This document shows positions 17,195-25,947 of a stretch of 64,000 bases of DNA, piece by piece. This stretch comes from UBA11986 sp031402435. GTDB taxonomy: Bacteria; Bacteroidota; Ignavibacteria; UBA10030; UBA6906. Under the pieces are notes generated by a model. It saw only the letters and a list, made by a program, of their open reading frames with translations. It was not told where the DNA came from and did not search any database. Made by a program: the position numbers and the translations under genes. The stretch lies in NCBI GenBank assembly GCA_031402435.1, contig JANNSJ010000024.1:1-64000 (forward strand), read 5' to 3'. The stretch's first letter is position 1; every line of letters begins with the position of its first letter.

Positions 17195-20100
17195 GGCGTT
17201 TTCTCAAGGGATTCAACAATCTCCATGACGGAGGCAAACCGCTTACCCGGCTCCTTCGCAAGACATCGCATTACAATCTCATCCATCCATTTAGGTATTG
17301 ACGGCTGCAATGTAGAAGGAGGAGAGGGAACTGTGTTGAATATCGAGTGGATGACTGCGATCTCATTCTCGCCCTTAAACGGCAATTGATTGGTGAGCAA
17401 CTCATAGAGAATGACGCCGAACGAGAAGATGTCTGCCCGTTGATCGACATTCATGTTTGTCACCTGCTCGGGCGCAACGTAACCCAGCGTGCCGATGACA
17501 GAACCGAGTGTCGTCATGGTGGTGACAAGCGGCGACTTTGACAAACCAAAGTCCATGATGCGTACATTGCGCTGATCATCCAGCATAACGTTGCCTGTCT
17601 TCATGTCGCGATGGATAACATCGTGAGCATGAATCTCTTTCAGTCCGGATGCGACTTGCAGTGTAATACGTTTCACTTCATCGAACGGGAGAGGGAAGGC
17701 TTTGTGGAGGTGTTCACGCAGGGTTCCTCCAGTAAGGTATTCCATGGCGATGTAGCCACGCTCTTCCGTCTCACCCACTTCATACACCTTCAGGATGTGC
17801 GGATGATTGAAGGATGAGAGTAACTGCCCTTCCGCCATGAGGCGCTTTCTGTTCTCTGGGTCTTTCAGAAGGTCGGGATGAAGCAGCTTGAGGGCGACGA
17901 CTTGCTTCGTGTTTACACCTGTTGCCTTGTATACGGTGCCCATGCCGCCGCGTCCGAGCTCTTCATGCAGGCGATAGTGTGAGACGTACCGCGCTTTGCG
18001 GCTGGCGATCATGATCCTCCAATTCTGGACAAGCCAGCGCGTGCCAAATCCCAGGCCAACAAACGCAAGGAAATAAGCGGTGTATGCCCACCACGTACGC
18101 CACCACGGGGGAGTGATAACGATCCGGATTGATGTTCCCTCTTCGTTCCAGACACCATCGCTGTTGGAACCTTTTACCCTGAACACATAGTCGCCCGCGT
18201 TCAAATTGGTGTAGCTTGCAAACCGGCGTGTACCGTTGTGTACCCAATCAACATCAAACCCGTCAAGCCTGTAGGCATATTGATTTTTGGATGGTTCGAT
18301 GAAATCCAGCGCCGCGAAATCGAATGAGATAAACACATCCGTATGACGAAGAGTGATCTCCCGGAGGGAAGAGAGTGCATGTTCGAACGCTACTGGAGCA
18401 TTGAACTTCTTGAACCCCGTAATAATGATGGGAGGAACGCTTGCATTGTCCTTGATGCTGTCCGGAAAAAAAGCATTGATGCCATTGATTCCGCCAAAAT
18501 ACAATTTGCCTTCGCGTGACTTGAAGAACGCTCCGCGGTTGAACTCGTTGCTCTGCAGCCCGTCGCTCACGTCGTAATTCTTGAAACTCCGTGTTGATGG
18601 AGTGAACCTGGAAATTCCCTTGTTGGTGCTGAGCCACAGATGGCCGGTTCCATCTTCCAGAATACCGTAGACCACGTTGTTTGCAAGGCCGTCCTGTTCC
18701 GAATAACTCTCGAGGAGTTTGCGATTCCTGTTGAACCGATGGAACCCGTTGCCAAATGTTCCGATCCACAGGTCTCCCTCGCTGTCTTCAACAATGCAAC
18801 TTACCAGCCTTTTAACCGTGTTTCCAGGCGACGGCCCGGCCTCGCTCGTGTCTCTTTTCCCATTCCTCATGAAGGGATATGGCCCGTTCAGTCCCACCCA
18901 CAGCACTCCCTTGCTGTCCTCGATCAGCGCGATAACGCCTCCTTGTAGAGTGTCGCCACCGCTCAGGTTGTACGGATAGTGTGAGAGCTCATTCGTTCCC
19001 CGATCGAGTTTGTTCATTCCCAATGGTGTGGCAATCCAAATGTTTTCATGTGAATCGACGAGCACGCGCCCTGCAAAGTTGCTGCTGAGTCCGCCCTTTC
19101 CGCTTGGGTCGTATGTGTAATGCCGGAACGTTCGATTCCTGGTATTGAACGCGTCGACTCCGCCATCCGTGGCGATCCAGAGAGTGGAGCTGCTGTCTTC
19201 CGTGATGGTCCAGACAACATTGCTCGCAATGGAATTCTTGTCGGACGAATTGTGGATGAATGTTTCAAACGAGGTTGTCTTCGGATCAAACCGGCACATG
19301 CCGCCACTGTGAGTTCCCACCCAGAGAACTCCCGATCGATCCTCGAAGATTGCGAGAACAAACTTGTTGGTCATGCGGGAGAGGAGAACGGACATTGCAT
19401 CATCATTCCGGAACTTGTCCTTCATCGGTGAGTACTTGAACACACCATCTCCCCATGTGCCGAACCACAAAGTGCCCGAGTGATCTTCGTAGATGGAAAC
19501 GATACGGCTGCTTCTCAGACTGGTTGGATCATTGTTATCACGGGAGACATGTCGAAAGGAGTCGGTGGACTGCTCGAAGACGTCAAGGCCGCCGCCATCT
19601 GTGCCGACCCAGAGAATTCCCCTGCTGTCTTGATAGAGAGTGCGTACAACGTCATGCGCAATGCTTGTCTGATCGTTTGGATCGTGGCGATAACGGAGAA
19701 AGGAATGGGAGCTTGGATCGAACCGGTTGAGCCCGCCGCTTTCTGTTCCAACCCAGAGTGTGGCCGCACGATCGACGAGGACCGAGCGAACAAAGTTGCT
19801 GCTGATGCTTCCCATATCCGCGGGAGAGTGTGTATACCGGGTGACCTCATGTTTTCGTTGGTCCAGCAGGTTGACGCCGAGCTCCCAGGTTCCTGCAACG
19901 ATACTCCCATCCGGATTGCCGCAGACCGCGCTTACATTGTTATTACTTATTGCCTGTGGGCCGGGGCCTGCGGCAGTGAAGTATGTAACATCAACTACAG
20001 TCGGTGCGCCTCCGCCTTCACTCCGATAGGCAATTTTGGACAATCCTCCTCCAATTGTACCGACCCATAACACACTGTCGCTGTTTTGATATATTGACTG

Positions 20101-20505
20101 AACCGAGAATTCAATCTTGCGTCCGCTCCCCGCGGGGCTGTACGGGTAATGGCGGAAGGTTTCGGTGACGGGATCATACCAATCCAACCCGCCAAGGGAG
20201 CCGATCCAGAGATTATCATTCCTGTCAACGCAGAGAGTCTGTACGTAACTATTGGAGATTGAAAGAGAGTCGTTGGGATTACTCTTGAACACCTTGAACG
20301 CGTAGCCGTCGTACCGGCAAAGGCCATCGGCGGTTCCGAACCACATGAACCCTTGAGAGTCTTGTATGATGCAGAGAATAATGCTCTCGGAAAGACCGTC
20401 TTCGATGCCAAGGTGATCGAAGCGGAGGCTGACGGTTTGCCCGGCTCTCGATGACGGTTGAGACAGAAGAAGGCATATCGCAAGAACGGTACGTGATGTC
20501 CACAT
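17191..20505 (-). CDS. Propeller receptor fused to a Ser/Thr protein kinase
   Basis: 1104 residues. Signal peptide (1-22), two seven-bladed Reg_prop propellers (about 25-690, repeats of the type ILWVGTDGGGLDVF), a Y_Y_Y domain (about 700-790, AGDYVFRVKGSNSDGVWNEEG), one transmembrane helix (WAYTAYFLAFVGLGFGTRWLV, about 800-822), then a Hanks-type kinase (about 840-1104). Kinase motifs are complete: GRGGMG loop, VALK lysine, HRDMKTGN catalytic loop, DFG, and APEQ. The sensor half is the one normally joined to a histidine kinase in hybrid two-component systems. Here the periplasmic input should drive a cytoplasmic Ser/Thr kinase. It heads a two-gene operon with the TPR membrane protein. Confidence 0.95.
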   Translation of the reverse strand: MWTSRTVLAICLLLSQPSSRAGQTVSLRFDHLGIEDGLSESIILCIIQDSQGFMWFGTADGLCRYDGYAFKVFKSNPNDSLSISNSYVQTLCVDRNDNLWIGSLGGLDWYDPVTETFRHYPYSPAGSGRKIEFSVQSIYQNSDSVLWVGTIGGGLSKIAYRSEGGGAPTVVDVTYFTAAGPGPQAISNNNVSAVCGNPDGSIVAGTWELGVNLLDQRKHEVTRYTHSPADMGSISSNFVRSVLVDRAATLWVGTESGGLNRFDPSSHSFLRYRHDPNDQTSIAHDVVRTLYQDSRGILWVGTDGGGLDVFEQSTDSFRHVSRDNNDPTSLRSSRIVSIYEDHSGTLWFGTWGDGVFKYSPMKDKFRNDDAMSVLLSRMTNKFVLAIFEDRSGVLWVGTHSGGMCRFDPKTTSFETFIHNSSDKNSIASNVVWTITEDSSSTLWIATDGGVDAFNTRNRTFRHYTYDPSGKGGLSSNFAGRVLVDSHENIWIATPLGMNKLDRGTNELSHYPYNLSGGDTLQGGVIALIEDSKGVLWVGLNGPYPFMRNGKRDTSEAGPSPGNTVKRLVSCIVEDSEGDLWIGTFGNGFHRFNRNRKLLESYSEQDGLANNVVYGILEDGTGHLWLSTNKGISRFTPSTRSFKNYDVSDGLQSNEFNRGAFFKSREGKLYFGGINGINAFFPDSIKDNASVPPIIITGFKKFNAPVAFEHALSSLREITLRHTDVFISFDFAALDFIEPSKNQYAYRLDGFDVDWVHNGTRRFASYTNLNAGDYVFRVKGSNSDGVWNEEGTSIRIVITPPWWRTWWAYTAYFLAFVGLGFGTRWLVQNWRIMIASRKARYVSHYRLHEELGRGGMGTVYKATGVNTKQVVALKLLHPDLLKDPENRKRLMAEGQLLSSFNHPHILKVYEVGETEERGYIAMEYLTGGTLREHLHKAFPLPFDEVKRITLQVASGLKEIHAHDVIHRDMKTGNVMLDDQRNVRIMDFGLSKSPLVTTMTTLGSVIGTLGYVAPEQVTNMNVDQRADIFSFGVILYELLTNQLPFKGENEIAVIHSIFNTVPSPPSTLQPSIPKWMDEIVMRCLAKEPGKRFASVMEIVESLEKTP

Positions 20506-20602
20506 TTCGGGTTGGAAGATTGAAGGAGAATATAGCGAGTGGGGAGGTCAACCGCAAAACGGTGGCGGAGAAGAACAATGTGAGACACTTACAGATTCAT
20601 TC

Positions 20603-20634
20603 TTTGGACAAAAGAACCGATTTGAGTATATTTG
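20603..20634 (+). promoter_or_regulatory. Bacteroidetes-type promoter for guaA
   Basis: TTTG at 20603-20606 and TATATTTG at 20627-20634, spaced by 20 bases, match the -33 TTTG / -7 TAnnTTTG pattern of the Bacteroidetes primary sigma factor. The guaA ATG is 31 bases downstream. Confidence 0.6.
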
Positions 20635-20664
20635 TTCTGTCATCTTACTCTCCAATCCGTGAAC

Positions 20665-22218
20665 ATGCCCCATTCAGAGCTTATCGTCGTCCTTGATTTC
20701 GGTGCCCAGTATGCGCAGTTGATTGCCCGCCGCGTACGTGAACTTGGCGTGTATTCCGAGTTGTATCCTTTCAACATTTCTCTTGAGAAGATTAAAGCCT
20801 TGAACCCCAAAGGTATTATCCTCTCCGGAAGCCCGCACAGCACGTATGATGCCGGCGCACCTCATTCCGATCCGCGCATCTTCGATCTCGGCATTCCGGT
20901 GCTTGGCATTTGTTATGGATTGCAGCTTATCGGTTACCAGCTTGGTGGCGAAGTTGACAAAGCCGCGAGGCGTGAGTACGGCCACGCCGACCTCATCATT
21001 GATGACCAAACCGACCTCTTTGCCGGCTTCGGTGCCAACGGTTCAGCGCATACGACTGTGTGGATGAGCCACGGCGATCACCTGACAAAAGCGCCCCCGG
21101 GATTTGAACCAATCGCCCATACAAGCAACGCACCCATCTGTGCAATCAAGAATTCCCAAAAGAAAATCTACGGCGTACAGTTCCACCCGGAGGTTGGGCA
21201 TACGCAGAAGGGAAGAGAGGTCCTCCATAATTTCGTCTACAGGATTTGTGAATGCAAAGGCGGATGGAGTTCATCGTCGTTCATTCAGGCATCAATTGAT
21301 AGGATCAAAAAGAACGTTGGATCCGGGAAAGTCATTTGCGCTCTCAGTGGAGGAGTTGACTCATCGGTTGCGGCCGTATTACTGCACAAGGCGATTGGCG
21401 ATCAGCTCTTTTGTATTCATATCGACAACGGATTGATGAGGAGGGGAGAATCCGAGGCTGTGGTGAAGACGTTTCGGGACAGCTACAAGATCAATCTCGA
21501 TTATGTTGATGCCACGGACCGTTTTCTTGCCGGACTTGCCGGAGTGACAGACCCCGAGAAGAAGCGAAAGATCATCGGCAAACTCTTTATTGAGATTTTT
21601 GAAGAAGAAGCAACGAAGATTGGTCACGTGGACTTTCTCTGTCAGGGAACGTTGTATCCCGACGTCATCGAGTCCGTTTCGTTCAAAGGTCCGTCCGTTA
21701 CGATCAAGACACACCACAATGTTGGCGGGCTTCCTGAGAAAATGAACCTGAAGCTCATCGAGCCATTCAGGGAGTTGTTCAAGGATGAAGTGCGGGCTGT
21801 TGGCACTGATCTTGGGTTGCCAGAAGATTTGATCTGGCGGCATCCGTTCCCCGGTCCGGGACTTGCTGTGCGTGTGCTAGGAGAGATTACGAAGCAACGA
21901 CTTGACCTCCTTCGTGAAGCCGATGCAATCTTCGTCGAGGAAATTAAAAAGGCCGGACTCTACAAAGACATCTGGCAGGGATTTGTTGTTCTTCTGCCGG
22001 TGCAGTCCGTTGGAGTGATGGGCGATGGCAGGACGTATGACTTCACGGTTGCGATCCGCGCAGTCACAAGCGTCGATGGTATGACCGCCGACTGGTTCCA
22101 CATGCCCTACGAGGTCATGGCTGCGATCTCGTCGCGCATAACAAATGAAGTACGGGGAATCAACAGAGTGGTGTACGATATCAGCTCAAAACCACCTGCG
22201 ACGATTGAATGGGAATGA
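20665..22218 (+). CDS. guaA: GMP synthase (glutamine-hydrolysing)
   Basis: 517 residues from the ATG at 20665; the frame is open back to 20632 but the family start is MPHSELIVVLDFGAQYAQLIARRV. Class I glutamine amidotransferase domain (about 5-195) with nucleophile in GICYGLQ and His/Glu in QFHPEVGHT. ATP pyrophosphatase domain (about 205-390) has the P-loop LSGGVDSSVAA near residue 227, followed by the dimerisation domain ending YDISSKPPATIEWE. It converts XMP to GMP with ATP and glutamine. Divergent from the kinase operon; own promoter. Confidence 0.98.
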   Translation: MPHSELIVVLDFGAQYAQLIARRVRELGVYSELYPFNISLEKIKALNPKGIILSGSPHSTYDAGAPHSDPRIFDLGIPVLGICYGLQLIGYQLGGEVDKAARREYGHADLIIDDQTDLFAGFGANGSAHTTVWMSHGDHLTKAPPGFEPIAHTSNAPICAIKNSQKKIYGVQFHPEVGHTQKGREVLHNFVYRICECKGGWSSSSFIQASIDRIKKNVGSGKVICALSGGVDSSVAAVLLHKAIGDQLFCIHIDNGLMRRGESEAVVKTFRDSYKINLDYVDATDRFLAGLAGVTDPEKKRKIIGKLFIEIFEEEATKIGHVDFLCQGTLYPDVIESVSFKGPSVTIKTHHNVGGLPEKMNLKLIEPFRELFKDEVRAVGTDLGLPEDLIWRHPFPGPGLAVRVLGEITKQRLDLLREADAIFVEEIKKAGLYKDIWQGFVVLLPVQSVGVMGDGRTYDFTVAIRAVTSVDGMTADWFHMPYEVMAAISSRITNEVRGINRVVYDISSKPPATIEWE

Positions 22219-22228
22219 AAGATTTTGA

Positions 22229-22316
22229 ACACAGATGACATTGATAAAACTGATTTGCATAGATATACAATTAATTGTTTTTTAGTGGAAATCTGTAGTA
22301 TCAGTGTCATCTGTGT
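22229..22316. repeat. Inverted repeat, copy 1 of the ACACAGATGACA family
   Basis: Arms ACACAGATGACATTGA (22229-22244) and TCAGTGTCATCTGTGT (22301-22316) pair with one mismatch around an A/T-rich middle. A second copy lies at 23191-23264, so ubiA is bracketed. It fills the guaA-ubiA gap. Confidence 0.8.
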
Positions 22317-22333
22317 GCCAACCAAAGGATAGC

Positions 22334-23167
22334 ATGAAGAAGTTCTTTTCGTTTGTCAAAATCGAACACACGCTTTTCTCTCTGCCGCTCATCTATAGCG
22401 GTGTCCTGCTGGCATCCAAGGACTCAACACCTTCACTCAAAGTATTGATTCTCGTTCTTACTGCTGCAACCGGAGCTCGCACCGTTGCCTTTGCACTCAA
22501 CCGTATCATCGACCGGCACATTGACGCGAGGAATCCTCGTACTGCAACACGCGATCTCCCCAGCGGCCGGATGACACTCTGGGAAGCATCGTGGGTCATG
22601 ATGTCTGGCCTGGCGTTGTACCTGGGATCGGCGTATTTCATCTCTGACTTTTGTTTCTTGATGTCACCGCTCCCATTGCTTGTCTTCGTCACCTATCCAA
22701 CAATGAAATGTTACACGCCATTGGCACATTTTGGGGTAGGGTTGGGACTTGCGATGGGTCCGTTGGGCGGATGGTTTGCCATCTCTCCGTCATTCGAGCA
22801 CCTCCTTGCGCCGGCTCTTCTCTCGTTGTTCACGTTGTTCTGGGTTGCGGGATTCGATATCATCTACGCAACACTCGATGAGGAATTCGATAAGAAGGCC
22901 TCGCTATATTCTTTCCCATCCCGGTTTGGCAGAGAGGTGGCCCTCAAGTATTCCGGCTATTTTCACGTCGTTGCATTCGGACTGCTGATTGCGTTGTTCT
23001 TCCATTCGGTGTTCTCACTCATGGCGCTGCCCCTGTTGTTGCTCACGGGCTATCTTCTCTACCTTGAACAGAGGAAAGCCGAGGACGTTGAACTCGCATT
23101 TTTCAAAATTAATGCGGTGGCGGGGTTCTCTGTCTTTGTCATGGTCTTGATCGGAGTCTATATATGA
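22334..23167 (+). CDS. ubiA: UbiA-family prenyltransferase, probably menaquinone pathway
   Basis: 277 residues from the ATG at 22334 (AAAGGA 7 bases upstream); about eight or nine transmembrane helices. Both Asp-rich motifs of the family are present: NRIIDRHIDARNPRT near residue 57 and DIIYATLDEEFDKKA near residue 175. It transfers a polyprenyl chain to an aromatic acceptor at the inner membrane. The order ubiA-ubiX-ubiD without other ubiquinone genes, in an FCB-type genome, suggests the MqnP step of the futalosine menaquinone route, in which 1,4-dihydroxy-6-naphthoate is prenylated and then decarboxylated. The acceptor is an inference from context. Confidence 0.9.
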   Translation: MKKFFSFVKIEHTLFSLPLIYSGVLLASKDSTPSLKVLILVLTAATGARTVAFALNRIIDRHIDARNPRTATRDLPSGRMTLWEASWVMMSGLALYLGSAYFISDFCFLMSPLPLLVFVTYPTMKCYTPLAHFGVGLGLAMGPLGGWFAISPSFEHLLAPALLSLFTLFWVAGFDIIYATLDEEFDKKASLYSFPSRFGREVALKYSGYFHVVAFGLLIALFFHSVFSLMALPLLLLTGYLLYLEQRKAEDVELAFFKINAVAGFSVFVMVLIGVYI

Positions 23168-23190
23168 GATCCATGCGGACGAAAGGCAGA

Positions 23191-23264
23191 ACACAGATGA
23201 CACTGAAAGAATCGATCAGAACAGATAAAATTAGTCAATCAGTAAAAATCAGCATCATCTGTGT
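23191..23264. repeat. Inverted repeat, copy 2 of the ACACAGATGACA family
   Basis: Arms ACACAGATGACACTGA (23191-23206) and TCAGCATCATCTGTGT (23249-23264) pair with two mismatches. The first arm differs from copy 1 at one base. Located between ubiA and ubiX. Confidence 0.8.
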
Positions 23265-23288
23265 TCCAACTGAGAGAATTCAATCAAC

Positions 23289-23840
23289 ATGAAAATTGTC
23301 GTCGGCATTACCGGTTCGTCGGGTGCAGTGTACGCTCTGGATTTCCTGAAGAAGTGTGAGGCAGACAAATATCTCATCGTCAGCTCATGGGGCAAGGTAT
23401 TGCTGCGTGACGAGCTGAATATGGGTGAGAAGGATCTGAAACCATACGTCAAAGGCTCATTCTCCGATGACGACCTGACCGCCCCGATGGCGTCCGGCTC
23501 GAACCATTTCGATGCGTTTGTCATTCTGCCGGCCTCGACATCGACACTCGGGAAGATCGCCTCAGGTATCGGCGACACGCTCATTACCCGCACTGCCCAG
23601 GTGTGTCTGAAAGAGCGCTACAAGCTGATTATCTGTGTACGCGAAACGCCGCTCTCCACACTCTCACTTGAGCAATGCGCGAAGCTGTCCGGCTATGGGG
23701 CCATCATCATGCCGATTTCATCGCCGTTATACTTTGTGCCAAAGACGGTTGATGAATACGTTGGTGCGTTCACGGACAAGGTGCTTGGCCAACTGGGTAT
23801 GAGGAATGAGAAAGGCTGGCGTTCCGAGGAATTCGAGTGA
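23289..23840 (+). CDS. ubiX: Flavin prenyltransferase UbiX family
   Basis: 183 residues, typical. Begins MKIVVGITGSSGAVYALDFL (Rossmann-like flavodoxin fold; GSSGA binds FMN). It also has the conserved ILPASTSTLGKIASGIGDTL and RETPLSTLSLEQ segments. UbiX makes prenylated FMN from FMN and dimethylallyl phosphate, the cofactor for UbiD, whose gene follows 51 bases later. In the futalosine pathway these homologues have been called MqnM/MqnL. Confidence 0.95.
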   Translation: MKIVVGITGSSGAVYALDFLKKCEADKYLIVSSWGKVLLRDELNMGEKDLKPYVKGSFSDDDLTAPMASGSNHFDAFVILPASTSTLGKIASGIGDTLITRTAQVCLKERYKLIICVRETPLSTLSLEQCAKLSGYGAIIMPISSPLYFVPKTVDEYVGAFTDKVLGQLGMRNEKGWRSEEFE

Positions 23841-23891
23841 GAAGGGCTTGACTCTCGACTCTATAGACTCTTTGACTCCATAAACTCTCTT

Positions 23892-25673
23892 ATGCGCTTC
23901 TCCACCCTTGGCGATTTCGCCCGCTATCTCGAATCCGTCGGAGAACTCCACCGCGTTACGGTTGAGGTTGATCCCTACCTAGAGGTCACCGAGATCGCGA
24001 CGCGTGCCATTAAGGAAAAGAAGCCAGCGCTTCTCTTCGAGAATGTCAAAGGCTCGAAGTTCCCTCTCGTCATCAATACCATGGCAAGCGACAAACGATG
24101 CGAGCTTGCGTTGCAGAAACATCCGCAGGAGTTGGGCGAGGAGCTGATCAAGTTCGTTGAAGACATTCTGCCGCCCAAACCTTCTTCCTTCTTTAAGCAC
24201 AAGTCAATTGTTAAACGCTTTCTCAGGGCACCGACAAAGCGAACCTCATCTGCCATTTCTCAAGAGATTGCCGAACAACCAAACCTTGACGATCTTCCCA
24301 TCCTTACTTGCTGGCCTGAAGATGGCGGACGGTTCTTCACTCTTCCACAAGTAGTAACCTACGATCCCCGGACAGGCAAGCGCAACATGGGCATGTACCG
24401 CATGCACGTGTTCGACAAGCAGACCACAGGCATGCACTGGCAAATCCAAAAGGGCGGTGGTTTCCATTACTATCAAGCCGAAAAGCTGGGCAAAGAATTC
24501 GAGCTCGCCGTTGCACTTGGCACCGATCCAGCGCTGCTGATGGCAACGATTGCTGCGCTTCCCGAGAATATTGATGAAGCCATGTTCGCCGGATTCTTGC
24601 GCGGCAAGCGGACGCAGTTCGTGAAGGGAAAATCCATCTCGATTGACGTACCGGCGAATGCAGAGTTTATTCTTGAAGGAGTCGTACCGTTAAAAGAGCG
24701 TCGCATGGAAGGGCCGTTTGGCGATCACTTCGGACATTACTCCAACGCGGCGGAGTTTCCCGTCTTCCACATCAAAACGATAACGCACAGGCGCAACGCC
24801 ATCTATCCCGCTACGGTCGTCGGCATTCCACCAATGGAGGACAAGTGGCTTGGCGATGCAACACAACAGATACTCGGGCCGTTGGTGAAACTCATTCATT
24901 CGGAAATCACCGACATGTGGGCATACTACGAAGCAGGGTTCCATAACCTGCTCGTTGTTGCCGTTGACCAGCGCTACGCAAAGGAAGCAATGAAGTCGGC
25001 ACTGGGATTGCTCGGCACAGGGCAGCTTTCGCTTACCAAGTGCATTATCCTCGTCTCCGAGGGTGTGAACGTCCGTAACTTCGATGAGGTGATGAAGAAC
25101 GTTCGGGACAACTTTGATCCACACTATGACTTCGTGATGATTCCCCGCGTCCCGCTTGACACGCTGGACTTCACCAGCTTCACGATGAATCTCGGCAGCA
25201 AGATGATCGTAGACGCAACGAAGAAGCAGCGACCACGGGATGAGGCGAAGACATCAGTGGATAGAGACCGCCGTAGCGATCAAGTACAGCACCTCAAATC
25301 ACTTGACCCGCGCATCATCGACATCAACCTCGTCCATGACACGCTGCTGCTTGTGAAAGTGAGCAGTCACGGCATGGCGTTGATCGAGAAGCTCGTGAAG
25401 CACACCGAACTCCCCGGCGTCAAGATCATCGCAACCGTCAGCGATGATGTGGATATTCATGACATGGAAAACTATATCTGGGGAGTCTTCACACGTTTCG
25501 ATTGCGAGCGGGATATTCTCTTCACCGAACAAAAGCTCATCGGCATCGGTCCGGTGTACAAGGGCATCATGGGTATTGATGCCACGTGGAAGCAAGGATA
25601 TCCGAAAGCGTTGCGGATGACTGACGAGGTAAAGAAGAAGGTGGAAGAGAAGTGGGAGAGGTATTGGAAATGA
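23892..25673 (+). CDS. ubiD: UbiD-family decarboxylase, menaquinone type
   Basis: 593 residues. UbiD fold with N-terminal domain (1-120), flavin-binding barrel (about 125-330) and C-terminal domain. Conserved blocks seen: GRFFTLPQVVTYDP, GMYRMHVFDKQTTGMHWQ, PANAEFILEGVVPLKERRMEGPFGDHFGHYS (split here: EGVVPLKER, EGPFGDHFGHYS) with the catalytic Glu/Arg pair. Needs prenylated FMN from UbiX. The ~590-residue length with an extended C-terminal part is that of the menaquinone-associated UbiD subgroup rather than E. coli UbiD (497). Expected substrate: prenylated 1,4-dihydroxy-6-naphthoate. A GACTCT-rich short repeat lies in the 51-base gap before it. Confidence 0.93.
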   Translation: MRFSTLGDFARYLESVGELHRVTVEVDPYLEVTEIATRAIKEKKPALLFENVKGSKFPLVINTMASDKRCELALQKHPQELGEELIKFVEDILPPKPSSFFKHKSIVKRFLRAPTKRTSSAISQEIAEQPNLDDLPILTCWPEDGGRFFTLPQVVTYDPRTGKRNMGMYRMHVFDKQTTGMHWQIQKGGGFHYYQAEKLGKEFELAVALGTDPALLMATIAALPENIDEAMFAGFLRGKRTQFVKGKSISIDVPANAEFILEGVVPLKERRMEGPFGDHFGHYSNAAEFPVFHIKTITHRRNAIYPATVVGIPPMEDKWLGDATQQILGPLVKLIHSEITDMWAYYEAGFHNLLVVAVDQRYAKEAMKSALGLLGTGQLSLTKCIILVSEGVNVRNFDEVMKNVRDNFDPHYDFVMIPRVPLDTLDFTSFTMNLGSKMIVDATKKQRPRDEAKTSVDRDRRSDQVQHLKSLDPRIIDINLVHDTLLLVKVSSHGMALIEKLVKHTELPGVKIIATVSDDVDIHDMENYIWGVFTRFDCERDILFTEQKLIGIGPVYKGIMGIDATWKQGYPKALRMTDEVKKKVEEKWERYWK

Positions 25674-25947
25674 GGCGGAACGACTCTCCTTTGAGATAAC
25701 GTTATGTAGTGTGTTTCTCCCTTCTGGATGGTTTCACTGTTCTCTCCATGCCCTGCTCAGGAGAACGGCGGTGTCTCCGGGTTTCGAGATGGCTCACATC
25801 ATTGGTATGGCATCGGAGGGTGGGCTCTTCATGGTATACGGATGAGGCAGCCGAGGTCTTGAAGAAATATCCTGTCTGCCAAAGGCGATGGTCTCCCGAT
25901 GTCAATGCTCTGGCGAACTGATGTTCACTATCAGCAACACATTTCCC
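25674..25947. other. Intergenic region with no supported gene
   Basis: 274 bases between convergent ubiD and the sigma-factor gene. Two short frames on opposite strands (25702-25905 and 25709-25921) are both open, but neither has a Shine-Dalgarno or a family signature. It may be a dispersed repeat. Confidence 0.4.

Noticed and set aside
25702..25921. Two opposed ~70-codon frames between ubiD and the ECF42 gene
   Set aside because: Neither has a ribosome site or recognisable product, and they overlap fully; kept as an intergenic entry only.
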